Assembly (NCBI GenBank): GCA_018262095.1
Contig: JAGTRW010000001.1
Coordinates: 121,875-185,874, forward strand
Reading direction: 5' to 3'
DNA length: 64,000 nucleotides
DNA from: Pseudomonadota bacterium
Lineage (GTDB): Bacteria; Pseudomonadota; Gammaproteobacteria; Burkholderiales; Rhodocyclaceae
A program made the translations under genes and the position numbers. This document shows, one piece after another, positions 10,523 to 19,008 of the stretch (the stretch's first letter is position 1; each line of letters starts with the position of its first letter). The notes under the pieces were generated by a model. That model was not told the DNA's origin and made no database searches. It saw only the letters and a list, made by a program, of their open reading frames with translations.

Positions 10523-11197
10523 ATGACTAATACCAATCAACCAGAGCAAACTCCCCGGATCAGCCTGCTCGGCACGACAGCTTTGTTGTTCGAACCGCCG
10601 GGCAAAATGGACATCCATACGCAACGCCGCATCTGGTGGCTGGCGCGCGAGGTCGAAACCTGGCCCTGCATCAAGGAGGCGGTTCCAGGCATGAGCAATC
10701 TTATGTTGGTGTTCTCGACCCCGCCGCGCCACGTCGATTCGCTTGAGGTTGATCTCATCGCCGCCTGGGGCCGTGCCGAGGAACTGCATCTCGAAGGCCG
10801 GATCGTCGAGCTTCCCGTGATTTATGGCGGTGAGTACGGCCCCCATATCGCTGATGTCGCCGCGCATACCGGCCTGACGATCGAAGAAATCGTCAAGATT
10901 CACAGCGAACCGCTTTACACCGTTTTTGCGCTGGGCAGTCATCCTGGTTATTGCTATCTCGGCGGAATGGATCCGCGCATCGCGACGCCACGCCGTAAAG
11001 TGCCGATACGCGGCTTGCCGGGCGGCGCCGTGTCGATCGGCGGTGCGCAGACCGGCGTCTCGGCTTCGCCCGGCCCCAGCGGATGGAACACGATTGGACA
11101 TACCGCCCTGTCTTTTTTTGACCCGCTACGCGCGCCCCCAAGCTTGCTGGCTCCTGGCGACATGATTCGATTCAAGGTTGAAAGGACAATTAAATGA
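10523..11197 (+). CDS. pxpB: PxpB/KipI-like subunit (5-oxoprolinase-type, divergent)
   Basis: 224 residues. PxpB with PxpC and PxpA forms ATP-dependent 5-oxoprolinase; the family is also called carboxyltransferase domain subdomain C/D. GHPGYCYLGG-like text appears here as SHPGYCYLGGMDPRIATPRR where standard PxpB has GFAPGFPYLGG. The rest of the C-terminal domain (GGAVSIGGAQTGVSA, GWNTIGHTALSFFD, LLAPGDMIRF) is conserved. The divergent loop suggests a paralogous subgroup, possibly with another substrate. It overlaps pxpC by four bases (ATGA) and follows the accBC wreck. Confidence 0.85.
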   Translation: MTNTNQPEQTPRISLLGTTALLFEPPGKMDIHTQRRIWWLAREVETWPCIKEAVPGMSNLMLVFSTPPRHVDSLEVDLIAAWGRAEELHLEGRIVELPVIYGGEYGPHIADVAAHTGLTIEEIVKIHSEPLYTVFALGSHPGYCYLGGMDPRIATPRRKVPIRGLPGGAVSIGGAQTGVSASPGPSGWNTIGHTALSFFDPLRAPPSLLAPGDMIRFKVERTIK

Positions 11198-12201
11198 TCG
11201 AGATTTTGTCGGCAATTCCATTGTCCTCGGTTCAGGATCTGGGGCGCGATGGCTATCTGCGTTATGGCGTCGGCACCTCAGGCGCAATGGATCGCCTGGC
11301 GCTGGCCGCAGGCAATATTCTTCTGGGCAACCCGGACAATTCGGCGGCGATTGAAATCCCCTTCTTCCCGTTCGAGGTGCGTTTCCTCGAAGACATCGCC
11401 TTTGCCTTGACCGGCGCGGACGCCGCCGCGGAGCTCGACGGCCATGCCATGCCGCCGTGGTGGACGCTGCAAGCCAGGAAAGGCCAGGTGCTCAGACTGA
11501 ATCCGACCAGACGCGGCGCCCGTTGCTATCTGGCGCTCGCTGGCGGCGTCAATGTTCCCGTCGTGCTTGGTTCGCGCAGTACCCAGTTGCGCGGCGAATT
11601 CGGCGGCTATTGCGGTCGAAACCTGAAACAGGGCGATGTGATCCGCGCCATCCAGTGCGGGGAACGTAGAGAGATTTCCGACCGTTTTCCCGCAGCAGGT
11701 TTTGGTGTCGAGCCGCCCGAGTTTGTGTTACCGCAGGGAGATCTGGAATCGATCGCGCAGGGGACACGGACCTTCGTTCGTGTATTGCCGGCCGCCGAAT
11801 ATGACTGCTACGAGGAGGCTTCGCTCGAATCGTTCTGGAACAAGGACTGGAAGATCAGCGCGCAAAGCGACCGCTACGGTTACCGCCTGGAAGGCCTGGC
11901 GCTGGTCCCCAAACGAACGCTTGAACAACGCTCGCACGGCATTGTTCCGGGCGTGATCCAGGTTCCGCCCAGCGGCCAACCGATTATCCAGCTGCGCGAT
12001 GCCCAGCCATCCGGCGGCTATCCGAAGATCGGAACGGTCATCGAAGCTGATCTCTGGCGGCTGGCTCAGGCCGATCTGTGCACGCAACTGCGCTTTGTCA
12101 AAACGACTTACGACGAAGCGGTGGCGGCGCTCGATACCGTCGATGACTACCTTAACCGGGTGCGCCGACTGGCCGAGCTTTACAAGCTCTCAATGCGCTG
12201 A
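11194..12201 (+). CDS. pxpC: PxpC/KipA-like subunit (biotin-dependent carboxyltransferase-type)
   Basis: 335 residues, normal length for PxpC. N-terminal LSSVQDLGRDGYLRYGVGTSGAMDRLAL is the family hallmark (usual: VQDLGR.G....GV...GAMD). GARCYLALAGGVNVPVVLGSRST, QSDRYGYRLEGLAL and GIVPGVIQVPPSGQPIIQLRDAQPSGGYPKIGTV are also conserved. It should pair with PxpB to make the ATP-using half of the enzyme. The gene is translationally coupled to pxpB and followed by a degenerate accB-like stretch before pxpA. Confidence 0.9.
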   Translation: MIEILSAIPLSSVQDLGRDGYLRYGVGTSGAMDRLALAAGNILLGNPDNSAAIEIPFFPFEVRFLEDIAFALTGADAAAELDGHAMPPWWTLQARKGQVLRLNPTRRGARCYLALAGGVNVPVVLGSRSTQLRGEFGGYCGRNLKQGDVIRAIQCGERREISDRFPAAGFGVEPPEFVLPQGDLESIAQGTRTFVRVLPAAEYDCYEEASLESFWNKDWKISAQSDRYGYRLEGLALVPKRTLEQRSHGIVPGVIQVPPSGQPIIQLRDAQPSGGYPKIGTVIEADLWRLAQADLCTQLRFVKTTYDEAVAALDTVDDYLNRVRRLAELYKLSMR

Positions 12202-12219
12202 CCACAAAGGATAATCGCG

Positions 12220-12439
12220 GTGGAATTGAACGAAATTCAACGACTCATTGCGTGGCTTGAAGCCTCTGGGATGCGCAATCCGGAATTGAATCGGCCGGGA
12301 AAATGCTAAAGGCTCAAGGTTTCGGGCAGCGATCAGGTCCGCCTCGCCACGCGAGACGGCGCCGATCGCGGGCGTGCTAGCAAAGATCATCGCGACAAAT
12401 GGAGAGATGATTGGTTTCGGTTCGCCGGTTCTCGAACAG
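12220..12439 (+). pseudogene. Second biotin carboxyl carrier protein remnant, frameshifted
   Basis: GTG 12220 (AAAGGA upstream) begins VELNEIQRLIAWLEASGM, a clear BCCP-type N-terminus, and hits an in-frame TAA at 12307 after 29 residues. From 12356, in the next frame, the translation APIAGVLAKIIATNGEMIGF then GSPVLEQ resembles the distal half of a biotinyl domain (usual pattern: DGVV..IL..NG..V.YG.PLF). The biotin-site EAMKM is missing. Stop, frameshift and internal deletion all indicate a dead gene between pxpC and pxpA. Confidence 0.68.
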
Positions 12440-12488
12440 GCCCCCATTTGCGCCGGACAGTTTTTGAAACGTAACAGCGAGGAAGACG

Positions 12489-13262
12489 ATGGATATTGAT
12501 TTGAATTCGGATATGGGCGAGGGCTTCGGCGCTTACCGCATCGGCGAAGACGAAGCGCTGATGGCGATCGTTTCGTCGGCCAATGTGGCCTGTGGTTATC
12601 ATGCTGGCGACCCGGTGATCATGGACAAGACCGTTCGCCTGGCGTTGGCCAACGGCGTCGATCTCGGGGCGCACGTAGGCTTCCCGGACTTGATGGGTTT
12701 CGGCCGGCGCCAAATGCAATGCGACCCGGCGGAGCTTGCCCAGTACGTGCTGTATCAACTCGGCGCGCTGTCCGGTATCGCTTCGGTGGCCGGAGCCCGT
12801 GTCACGCACATGAGTTTTCACGGCGCATTGGGCAACATGGCTGCCGCTGATTACGATCTGGCCGAGCCGCTGGTACGTGCCGTGGCCGCTTTTGATCGCA
12901 AGCTCATCGTCACCGTTTCGACCAACACGCAGATCGAACGCGCCGCCGACAAATGCGGTCTCAGAATAGCCACCACCTTCCTCGCCGACCGCGCATATAC
13001 GGATGAAGGCGATCTCGTTTCGCGCAAACTGCCCGGCGCCGTGATCAACGATCACGACGCCGTGTTGCAGCGCGTGAGACGCCTGCTCGATGACGGCGTA
13101 ATCACCAGCATTACCGGCAAGAAATTGCCGATCAAGGTGCAATCGATTCTGCTGCACGGCGATACGCCTGGGGCGGTCGAAAATGCGCGTGCGATTCGCC
13201 AGGAAATCGAATCCGGCAAAGGACGCATCGTTCCCATTTCCCGGCTGGTCGGTGGCGGCTGA
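12489..13262 (+). CDS. pxpA: PxpA/LamB-YcsF family protein (5-oxoprolinase-type, variant motif)
   Basis: 257 residues, usual length. MDIDLNSDMGEGFGAYRIGED, SSANVACGYHAGDPVIM, GAHVGFPDLMGFGRR and SILLHGDTPGAVENA are family signatures of the metal-binding barrel subunit. The normally invariant KPHGALYN block is here SFHGALGN: Lys, Pro and Tyr are replaced while His-Gly is kept. With the unusual PxpB loop this argues for a divergent subgroup that may not use pyroglutamate. It follows the second BCCP wreck by about 50 bases, with AGCGAGGAAG just before the ATG. It is convergent with nac. Confidence 0.86.
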   Translation: MDIDLNSDMGEGFGAYRIGEDEALMAIVSSANVACGYHAGDPVIMDKTVRLALANGVDLGAHVGFPDLMGFGRRQMQCDPAELAQYVLYQLGALSGIASVAGARVTHMSFHGALGNMAAADYDLAEPLVRAVAAFDRKLIVTVSTNTQIERAADKCGLRIATTFLADRAYTDEGDLVSRKLPGAVINDHDAVLQRVRRLLDDGVITSITGKKLPIKVQSILLHGDTPGAVENARAIRQEIESGKGRIVPISRLVGGG

Positions 13263-13315
13263 AATTACAGCGATCAGCTTCAGGCGCGCCCAGACGAGGA
13301 GACTCCTGGAAAATC

Positions 13316-14248
13316 TCAGTGCTCTGCGGTCTGCGCGTCCACTTCAAAGCTGAACGTCTGCTGCTCGACCAGTTCAAGGATGATGTCCTTGACGACTTGC
13401 GCTGGTTCCGACAATGGCAAGTGGTCGGATTCGCACAAAGCGAGCGGCACTTCAATGCTGGGCGATACGATCCGGCACAAGTGGGCTTGTATCGATGTGG
13501 CCATGGCACGCGCTGCCGATTCCGGCAAAATGGTCGCCCCCAGGCCCGCGGCAACCGCGGCGCTCAGGGTCGCCGCCGACTCAATTTCAGCGACCACATG
13601 CGCGCTTGACTGCAGGCTGGCAAAAGCCTCGTCGACATATTTGCGCAAGTAGTTGTAGGGGCGCGGAAGCAAAAGGTCCATGTCGTTCAATTTGCCCAGC
13701 TCGATCTGGTCCGGCGGTGCAGGCATTCCCGGCGAAACCACCAAGAACAGCGGCTCCTTGAGCAAGAGCCGGTAGGAAAGGCCATGAACCCCTGTCTTTC
13801 CTGAATAGAGGACGGCCATGTCCATGCGGCCATTCATCACCAACTCGCTCAGCGTGGTGCCAAAATTCTCGTTCAAGTAAAGCAGAATCGACGGATGACG
13901 CGCCCTGACCGATTTGAGCAAGGGCAAGGCCAGCGCGGACGCCGCCGTTCCCGGCGCAAGCCCTACCGACACCTGGCCCGACAGACTCTGTCCGGAGTGG
14001 CTCACATCGCTTTGCGCCTGCTCGAATTGACGCAGGATGATCTGCGCGTGCCGGTAAAGAACCTGCCCGGCTTCAGTGGGAGTAACGCCCCGCTTGGTTC
14101 GCACCAGCAATTGTTGGCGAAATTCGCCCTCCAAGGTGGCGATCTGCTGACTCAACGCCGGCTGGGCGATATGCAGCACATCGGCGGCCTGCGTCAGGCT
14201 GCCGATGTCGACAATCTTCACGAAATACTTCAAACGCCTCAGATTCAT
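13316..14248 (-). CDS. nac: Nac-type LysR transcriptional regulator
   Basis: 310 residues. The N-terminus MNLRRLKYFVKIVDIGSLTQ and AADVLHIAQPALSQQIATLE is nearly the same as enteric Nac (nitrogen assimilation control), as is RTKRGVTPTEAG. The effector domain LSGQVSVGLAPGTAASALALPLL and the region IESAATLSAAVAAGLGATILPESAAR also follow Nac. Nac has no need of a small coinducer and is itself under NtrC control in enterics; whether that holds here is inference. It is convergent with pxpA and divergent from the aminotransferase, so either nitrogen-related unit could be a target. Confidence 0.85.
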   Translation of the reverse strand: MNLRRLKYFVKIVDIGSLTQAADVLHIAQPALSQQIATLEGEFRQQLLVRTKRGVTPTEAGQVLYRHAQIILRQFEQAQSDVSHSGQSLSGQVSVGLAPGTAASALALPLLKSVRARHPSILLYLNENFGTTLSELVMNGRMDMAVLYSGKTGVHGLSYRLLLKEPLFLVVSPGMPAPPDQIELGKLNDMDLLLPRPYNYLRKYVDEAFASLQSSAHVVAEIESAATLSAAVAAGLGATILPESAARAMATSIQAHLCRIVSPSIEVPLALCESDHLPLSEPAQVVKDIILELVEQQTFSFEVDAQTAEH

Positions 14249-14410
14249 GCGATTGTTCCCACGGGTAATTTAGCGCTGACCCGTACGGCGAGGGCGGCCC
14301 CTGATCAACACATAAGGCGGCACTATACACCCAGACGAAAGTCATCTTTGCGCCAAACGCGGCAGGTGCTTAGTCTTGCAATTCATGCCTTACAGAGCCA
14401 GGAGAACTTC

Positions 14411-15619
14411 ATGAGCACGTCCCGAATTGCCTCACGCTTAAGCCGCGTCAAACCGTCACCGAGCAGCGCCGCACAGGATCGAGCAGCCGCATTACGCCGT
14501 GCCGGCAAAGACATCGTCAACATGGTCGTCGGCGAACCCGATTTCGATACCCCGGACTATATTCGTCGTGCGGCGTGCGCAGCGATCGAGCACGGAGAGA
14601 CGCGTTATACGCCGGCGGCCGGCACGCTGGCGCTGCGTGAAGCGATCGCCGATAAATTCAAACGCGAGAACGGTCTTTCCTATACACCAAAAGACATCAT
14701 CGTCACCATCGGCGCCAAACACGCCATCTACAACGCGTTGTCGGTGACCCTGGAACCCGGCGACGAGGTGATCATTCCCGCCCCGTACTGGGTCTCGTAT
14801 CCGGACATGACGCTTGCCTGCCAGGGCGAGCCGGTCATCGTAACCTGTCAGGAAGCCGACGATTTCAAGCTGACGCCGGCAGCGCTGGAAGCCGCCATCA
14901 CCCCCAGGACGCGCTGGCTGATCCTCAATTCGCCGAACAACCCGACCGGTTCCTGTTACAGCGCCGCCGACTACCGCGCGTTGGCCGACGTCTTGCTGCG
15001 CCATCCGCAAGTCATGTTGATGACCGATGACATCTATGAACATATCCGCTTCGAGTCGAAGGACAACCCACACCCGGTGGCCATCGAACCACAGCTCAAA
15101 TCGCGCACGCTGGTCATCAACGGCGTTTCGAAGACCTACGCCATGACTGGCTGGCGAATCGGTTGGGCGGCCGGCCCGGCCGATCTGATCGGCGCGCTGG
15201 ACATGCTGCAATCGCAGTCGGTGACCAACGCCTGTTCGATCAGCCAGGCGGCCGCCTTGGCGGCGTTGCGCGGCGACCAGAGTTTTGTCGCCGGCTGGGT
15301 CGACACCTACCGCCAGCGTCGCGACCGCGCGCTGGAACTGATCAACGCCACGCCTGGACTGAGCTGCCGCACACCCGGCGGCGCGTTTTATCTGTACGTC
15401 AATTGCTCGGGAATGATTGGTCGCAGCACGCCGGAAGGCAAGAAGCTCGAAACCGACATGGATGTGGTGATGTACTTGTTGGAAGGCGTCGGCGTCGCGT
15501 TGATCGCCGGTTCGGTCTACGGTCTTTCTCCTTACTTCCGCATGTCGATCGCGACCAGCGTCGAGATCGTCGAAGAAGGTTGCCGCCGCATCGCGCAAGC
15601 GGTCAAAGACTTACGCTGA
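14411..15619 (+). CDS. Pyridoxal-phosphate aminotransferase, class I (aspartate aminotransferase type)
   Basis: 402 residues from ATG 14411, with CCAGGAGAA upstream; the track start at 13895 lies in the nac gene and is wrong. Fold type I with GEPDFDTPDYI, the glycine-rich AKHAIYNALSVTLEPGDEVI, PNNPTGS (cofactor-ring Asn), DDIYEHI (Asp pairing with the pyridine N) and the Schiff-base Lys in NGVSKTYAMTGWRIGW. FRMSIATS holds the Arg for the substrate carboxylate. It belongs to the Ib aspartate/prephenate group by motif style; amino donor uncertain. Divergent from nac. Confidence 0.9.
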   Translation: MSTSRIASRLSRVKPSPSSAAQDRAAALRRAGKDIVNMVVGEPDFDTPDYIRRAACAAIEHGETRYTPAAGTLALREAIADKFKRENGLSYTPKDIIVTIGAKHAIYNALSVTLEPGDEVIIPAPYWVSYPDMTLACQGEPVIVTCQEADDFKLTPAALEAAITPRTRWLILNSPNNPTGSCYSAADYRALADVLLRHPQVMLMTDDIYEHIRFESKDNPHPVAIEPQLKSRTLVINGVSKTYAMTGWRIGWAAGPADLIGALDMLQSQSVTNACSISQAAALAALRGDQSFVAGWVDTYRQRRDRALELINATPGLSCRTPGGAFYLYVNCSGMIGRSTPEGKKLETDMDVVMYLLEGVGVALIAGSVYGLSPYFRMSIATSVEIVEEGCRRIAQAVKDLR

Positions 15620-15665
15620 CACGCCACGTCGCTCGATTTGCCTGCTGGCCGAGCACTGCCGACGT

Positions 15666-15694
15666 CAAAGAAGAGGCCATCCGCCTCTTCTTTG
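15666..15694 (+). terminator. Terminator after aminotransferase
   Basis: A perfect 11-bp stem CAAAGAAGAGG / CCTCTTCTTTG with a 7-nt loop, 46 bases after the aminotransferase stop. The T-rich 3' arm serves as tail. It lies between convergent genes and could act on both strands. Confidence 0.8.
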
Positions 15695-15770
15695 AGTGAC
15701 CAGCGAACAACTATAGATGCTTCGTCAAGCTCAGGCGCACGACGCTAGGCACTCTGCCACGCCTGGATCG

Positions 15771-16745
15771 CTAGCCTCGAAAATCGACCAGTGACGGCAG
15801 CAGCTCTTGCAACTCGGCATCCAGTCTCGTCAGTTGCCGCAGCAGATTGTGCTCCAGCCAACGCCCCGCTCTCGTCGCGCCGGCGTCAACCACCGAGGAA
15901 TCCTGAGCCAGGTCAAAGCGCGCCAAGGTCTGTAGAAAAACGGCCTGAATCCTGGCAGACAACTCATCGCTCGCAGGCCAACACTCGGGGTGCCCGTCAT
16001 TGCCCTCGTCGGCCATCACTTCAAGCAACGCCAGAACCGATCGCTGGCCATGCAACACGCTTTCAAGCAGCAGGCCATCGACATTCGTTTCGCGACACGC
16101 AGACGACGCCAGCGTACGCAATTTCTGTCCGCGTAGCAGAATGGCCTCCTGCGTCTGCCGGTTCAGCCCCTGCCCCTGCGCGACGCCGCGATAGAGCAAA
16201 GACAGATCGCGCAGATTGTCGCCCAGCAGGAAAAACCAGTGTTCGCTGGCCCGAGACGGAATCAGGGTGGCAAACACCTGCGCCACCCCGACGCCCAGAC
16301 AGACGTTGAGCATTCGCCACAGTGCGATGTACAGATCACCGCTATTCGCCACCATCACCATGGTGATCCCGCTCACCAGCGCTGCATAGCCAAACCGGCC
16401 GATCGACAGATACGCGGCCGTCACCGCAATTACGAGTTCGAGTGCGGCGCATCCCCAAGGTGAGATATAACGGTCGACCAACACCGCCAGCACGCCGCCC
16501 AGTCCGCCCACCAGCGTGCCCAGCGCCCGTTGCCGGACCTTCTCGCCAATGCTCCCCGTGAACTGTATCGAACCCATGACCGCAAGGACACTGATCAGCA
16601 TCCAGATCGAGTGAGGATTGGGGAAAATCGCAGCAATCAGCAGGCAAACAAGAAACGCCCCGCCCACCCGCAGCACATGAACCAGGACCGCCTGCTCGAA
16701 GCGGAAACGCGGATGACGCCAGGTCTTCAAGATTTCGCTCGGCAC
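15771..16745 (-). CDS. FUSC-family inner-membrane protein
   Basis: 324 residues starting at GTG 16745. The N-terminal half has about six hydrophobic segments. FPNPHSIWMLISVLAVMGSIQFTGSIGEKVRQRALGTLVGGLGGVL is the FUSC/ArAE pattern (aromatic-acid exporter, YccS/AaeB relatives). The C-terminal 150 residues are soluble and helical. Such proteins are thought to export aromatic or other toxic acids, often with a membrane-fusion partner; none is next to it. It is divergent from nothing and convergent with the aminotransferase. Function of this member unknown. Confidence 0.8.
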   Translation of the reverse strand: MPSEILKTWRHPRFRFEQAVLVHVLRVGGAFLVCLLIAAIFPNPHSIWMLISVLAVMGSIQFTGSIGEKVRQRALGTLVGGLGGVLAVLVDRYISPWGCAALELVIAVTAAYLSIGRFGYAALVSGITMVMVANSGDLYIALWRMLNVCLGVGVAQVFATLIPSRASEHWFFLLGDNLRDLSLLYRGVAQGQGLNRQTQEAILLRGQKLRTLASSACRETNVDGLLLESVLHGQRSVLALLEVMADEGNDGHPECWPASDELSARIQAVFLQTLARFDLAQDSSVVDAGATRAGRWLEHNLLRQLTRLDAELQELLPSLVDFRG

Positions 16746-16826
16746 GGTGTCTCGCTCAACGGATTGCTATGCTTGTTGCACACATTGTAGCCGTCTGGCG
16801 GCGCCGCCAACAGACAGCGGCTTGGC

Positions 16827-17777
16827 TCACAAAATCCTGCCGGAATGGATCAGGTTGAGAAATTCCTGCGCAATGGGGCTTACCGATCGATCGCGATGAA
16901 CCAGGCTGCCCCATGAGGTCAGGCTGTGCGTGAAGGCATAGGGCAATATGCTCAACGCGCCGTACTGCTCGTAGTTTAGGGCGATCGACTGAGGAATGAC
17001 GGCGATCATATTTTCGAACGCCAGCAGGTCGGTCGCGATGAGAATCGACGTCGTCTCGATCAGTCCCAACGGCAAAGACGCTTGGTGACTGAGAAACTCC
17101 TGTTCGATCACTTCGCGCGACGGACTGCCGCGCGGTTGAAGTATCCAGGGGTAGGCCAGCAACGCCTCGAAGCGCAGTCGTTTTTTCCTGGCCTGACCTA
17201 ACAACGGGTGGTCACGGCACACCACCACCGAGATGGTCTCGGCAGCAACGGGCTGGAATATCAAGTCCTGTTCGGCAGCGCCCGTCGTCGCCGGAATCCG
17301 GCCGATGACAACGTCAAGCCCCCCACCGCGCAGCAGTTCGAGCAGATGGTCGCTGGTGTCCACGGTGATCTCCATCGACAAGCGTGGATAGCGCCTCTTG
17401 AGCGCGACCAGGGCGCTGTTCAGATGCGTCGGCACGGCCACCATGATGCAGCCGATCGACAGTTTTCCCGCGCTGCCCAGACGCAACTCGTTCAATTCAT
17501 GGGCCAACGCCGTCATGTTGTTCTGCAGCGTGCGAAAGCTGTTCATCACCGCCTGCCCAGCGGAGTTCAATTGCAAACCTCGCCCGACCCGGTCAAAGAG
17601 CCTTTCTCCTAAGGCATCTTCCAGCTCGTGCAGCATCTGACTCGCCGCCGACTGCGTCATGCCGAGGCAATTGGCCGCGCCGCGCAGCGTCCGGTACTGA
17701 TGGATGGCGAGCATCAAGGCGACTTGACGCATGCGCAGACGATTGAGCAGTTGTGGCGTATGACTGGTCGATTGCAT
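16827..17777 (-). CDS. LysR-family regulator (GbpR-like)
   Basis: 316 residues from ATG 17777, preceded by GGAAAG; the track start (17807) is possible but lacks a ribosome site. The N-terminal winged helix is LRMRQVALMLAIHQYRTLRG then AANCLGMTQSAASQMLHELE. The effector domain has GSAGKLSIGCIMVAVPTHLNSALVALKRRYP and GRIPATTGAAEQDLIFQPV. This is the GbpR group, named for control of galactose-binding protein, often next to sugar or sugar-acid genes. It is divergent from denD and so is the likely regulator of the denD pair. Its own leader has AT-rich dyads. Confidence 0.83.
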   Translation of the reverse strand: MQSTSHTPQLLNRLRMRQVALMLAIHQYRTLRGAANCLGMTQSAASQMLHELEDALGERLFDRVGRGLQLNSAGQAVMNSFRTLQNNMTALAHELNELRLGSAGKLSIGCIMVAVPTHLNSALVALKRRYPRLSMEITVDTSDHLLELLRGGGLDVVIGRIPATTGAAEQDLIFQPVAAETISVVVCRDHPLLGQARKKRLRFEALLAYPWILQPRGSPSREVIEQEFLSHQASLPLGLIETTSILIATDLLAFENMIAVIPQSIALNYEQYGALSILPYAFTHSLTSWGSLVHRDRSVSPIAQEFLNLIHSGRIL

Positions 17778-17814
17778 CACGGCTTTCCGATAAGTACAGC
17801 TAATCAATATATCA

Positions 17815-17842
17815 AATACTTTAAATTTACGTAAATAGTATT
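17815..17842. promoter_or_regulatory. AT-rich dyads between the GbpR-like regulator and denD
   Basis: A perfect 12-bp palindrome ATTTACGTAAAT (17825-17836) sits inside a wider pair of arms, AATACT (17815-17820) and AGTATT (17837-17842). The two symmetries are offset by two bases. This is about 40 bases upstream of the regulator start and 170 upstream of denD. The site is a plausible autoregulatory LysR target; binding is inferred from position only. Confidence 0.45.
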
Positions 17843-18006
17843 GCGCGTTAGGATTCTTTCCTTTTGCGGCGATCGCGCTTGTCGGATCGAAGTCCTTCCC
17901 GAGATTTCATGTGGCAAGCCCATCGAATTGCAGCGCGCACCGACCAGAGAGGAGACACTTGTCGTTTCGCTGGTCGATCACGAATCGATAACCAAGGAGA
18001 GGCTGC

Positions 18007-18981
18007 ATGAACGTACTCATCACCGGCGCCGGAGGATTTATCGGCAGCCGCTTGGCACAGGCCTTGCTCAAACGCGGAACACTCGCCGACAGCACGGGCC
18101 AGCAGAAGGAGATTTCGAAAATCACCCTGTTGGACATCACCTTTCCAGCAGAAAAGGATCGACGCCTCGACTATGTCCTGGGCGACTTGAGCGATACTGC
18201 CTTGCTCGCCGCAACGATGGGAACTGACACGACGTCGGTATTCCACTTGGCGTCGATCGTCAGCGGTGGTGCCGAGGCTGATTTCGAGCTGGGGATGAAG
18301 GTCAACCTCGACGGCACTCGCGCGCTGATGGATGCCTGCCGCCAACAGTCGAAGCCTCCTCGATTCGTTTTTTCCAGCTCGGTGGCGGCCTTCGGTTCCG
18401 GCTTCCCGCCGGTGGTCGACGACGACACCAAGGCCAGTCCGCTGACCTCGTACGGCGCGCAAAAAGTCTGCTGCGAATACCTGACCAACGACTATTCCCG
18501 CCGCGGCTTCCTCGATGGGCGAGTGGTTCGACTGCCGACCATTTCAGTACGCCCGGGCAAACCCAATTTGGCCAAATCGTCGTACGCCAGCGGAATCATC
18601 CGCGAACCGTTAAACGGGGTGGTTTCGCGTTGCCCGGTCAGCGCGAGTACCGGAATCTGGATTCTGTCGCCGAGCAGAGTGGTCGATGCACTGATTCATG
18701 CACATGACTTGCCCGCTTCGGCCTGGGGCGTCAACCGCGTTCTCAACCTGCCGGGGACGACGGCAACGGCGGGAGAAATGGTCGATGCCTTGCGCAAGAT
18801 TGCCGGAGACAAAGTCGCCGACCTCGTGCAATGGGCGCCGGATGCCGACATCCAGGCTTTCATCGACAGCCTTCCCGTACGTTTCAAGACGACTCGCGCG
18901 CTCGAAATGGGATTCGTTGCCGACCTGAATGTTGAAACGATGATCCGCGATCACATCGAAGAGCAGGGAATCACGATCTAA
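18007..18981 (+). CDS. denD: D-erythronate dehydrogenase-like NAD-dependent epimerase/dehydratase family protein
   Basis: 324 residues with the extended-SDR layout: NVLITGAGGFIGSRLAQ (NAD loop, residue 2 on), VFHLASIVSGGAEADFELGMKVNLDGT, VFSSSVAAFG and the catalytic YGAQK. RLPTISVRPGKPNLAKSSYASGIIREPLNG and SPSRVVDALIHAHDL match DenD, which oxidises D-erythronate to 2-oxotetronate. AAGGAGAGGCTGC precedes the ATG. A hydroxypyruvate/2-oxotetronate isomerase-like gene (hyi, minus strand, 28.3 kb) could accept the product. The usual kinase and class II aldolase of the tetronate pathway are not in the window. Confidence 0.78.
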   Translation: MNVLITGAGGFIGSRLAQALLKRGTLADSTGQQKEISKITLLDITFPAEKDRRLDYVLGDLSDTALLAATMGTDTTSVFHLASIVSGGAEADFELGMKVNLDGTRALMDACRQQSKPPRFVFSSSVAAFGSGFPPVVDDDTKASPLTSYGAQKVCCEYLTNDYSRRGFLDGRVVRLPTISVRPGKPNLAKSSYASGIIREPLNGVVSRCPVSASTGIWILSPSRVVDALIHAHDLPASAWGVNRVLNLPGTTATAGEMVDALRKIAGDKVADLVQWAPDADIQAFIDSLPVRFKTTRALEMGFVADLNVETMIRDHIEEQGITI

Positions 18982-19008
18982 CCCGACGCAATACCTGGAG
19001 AGAAAATC

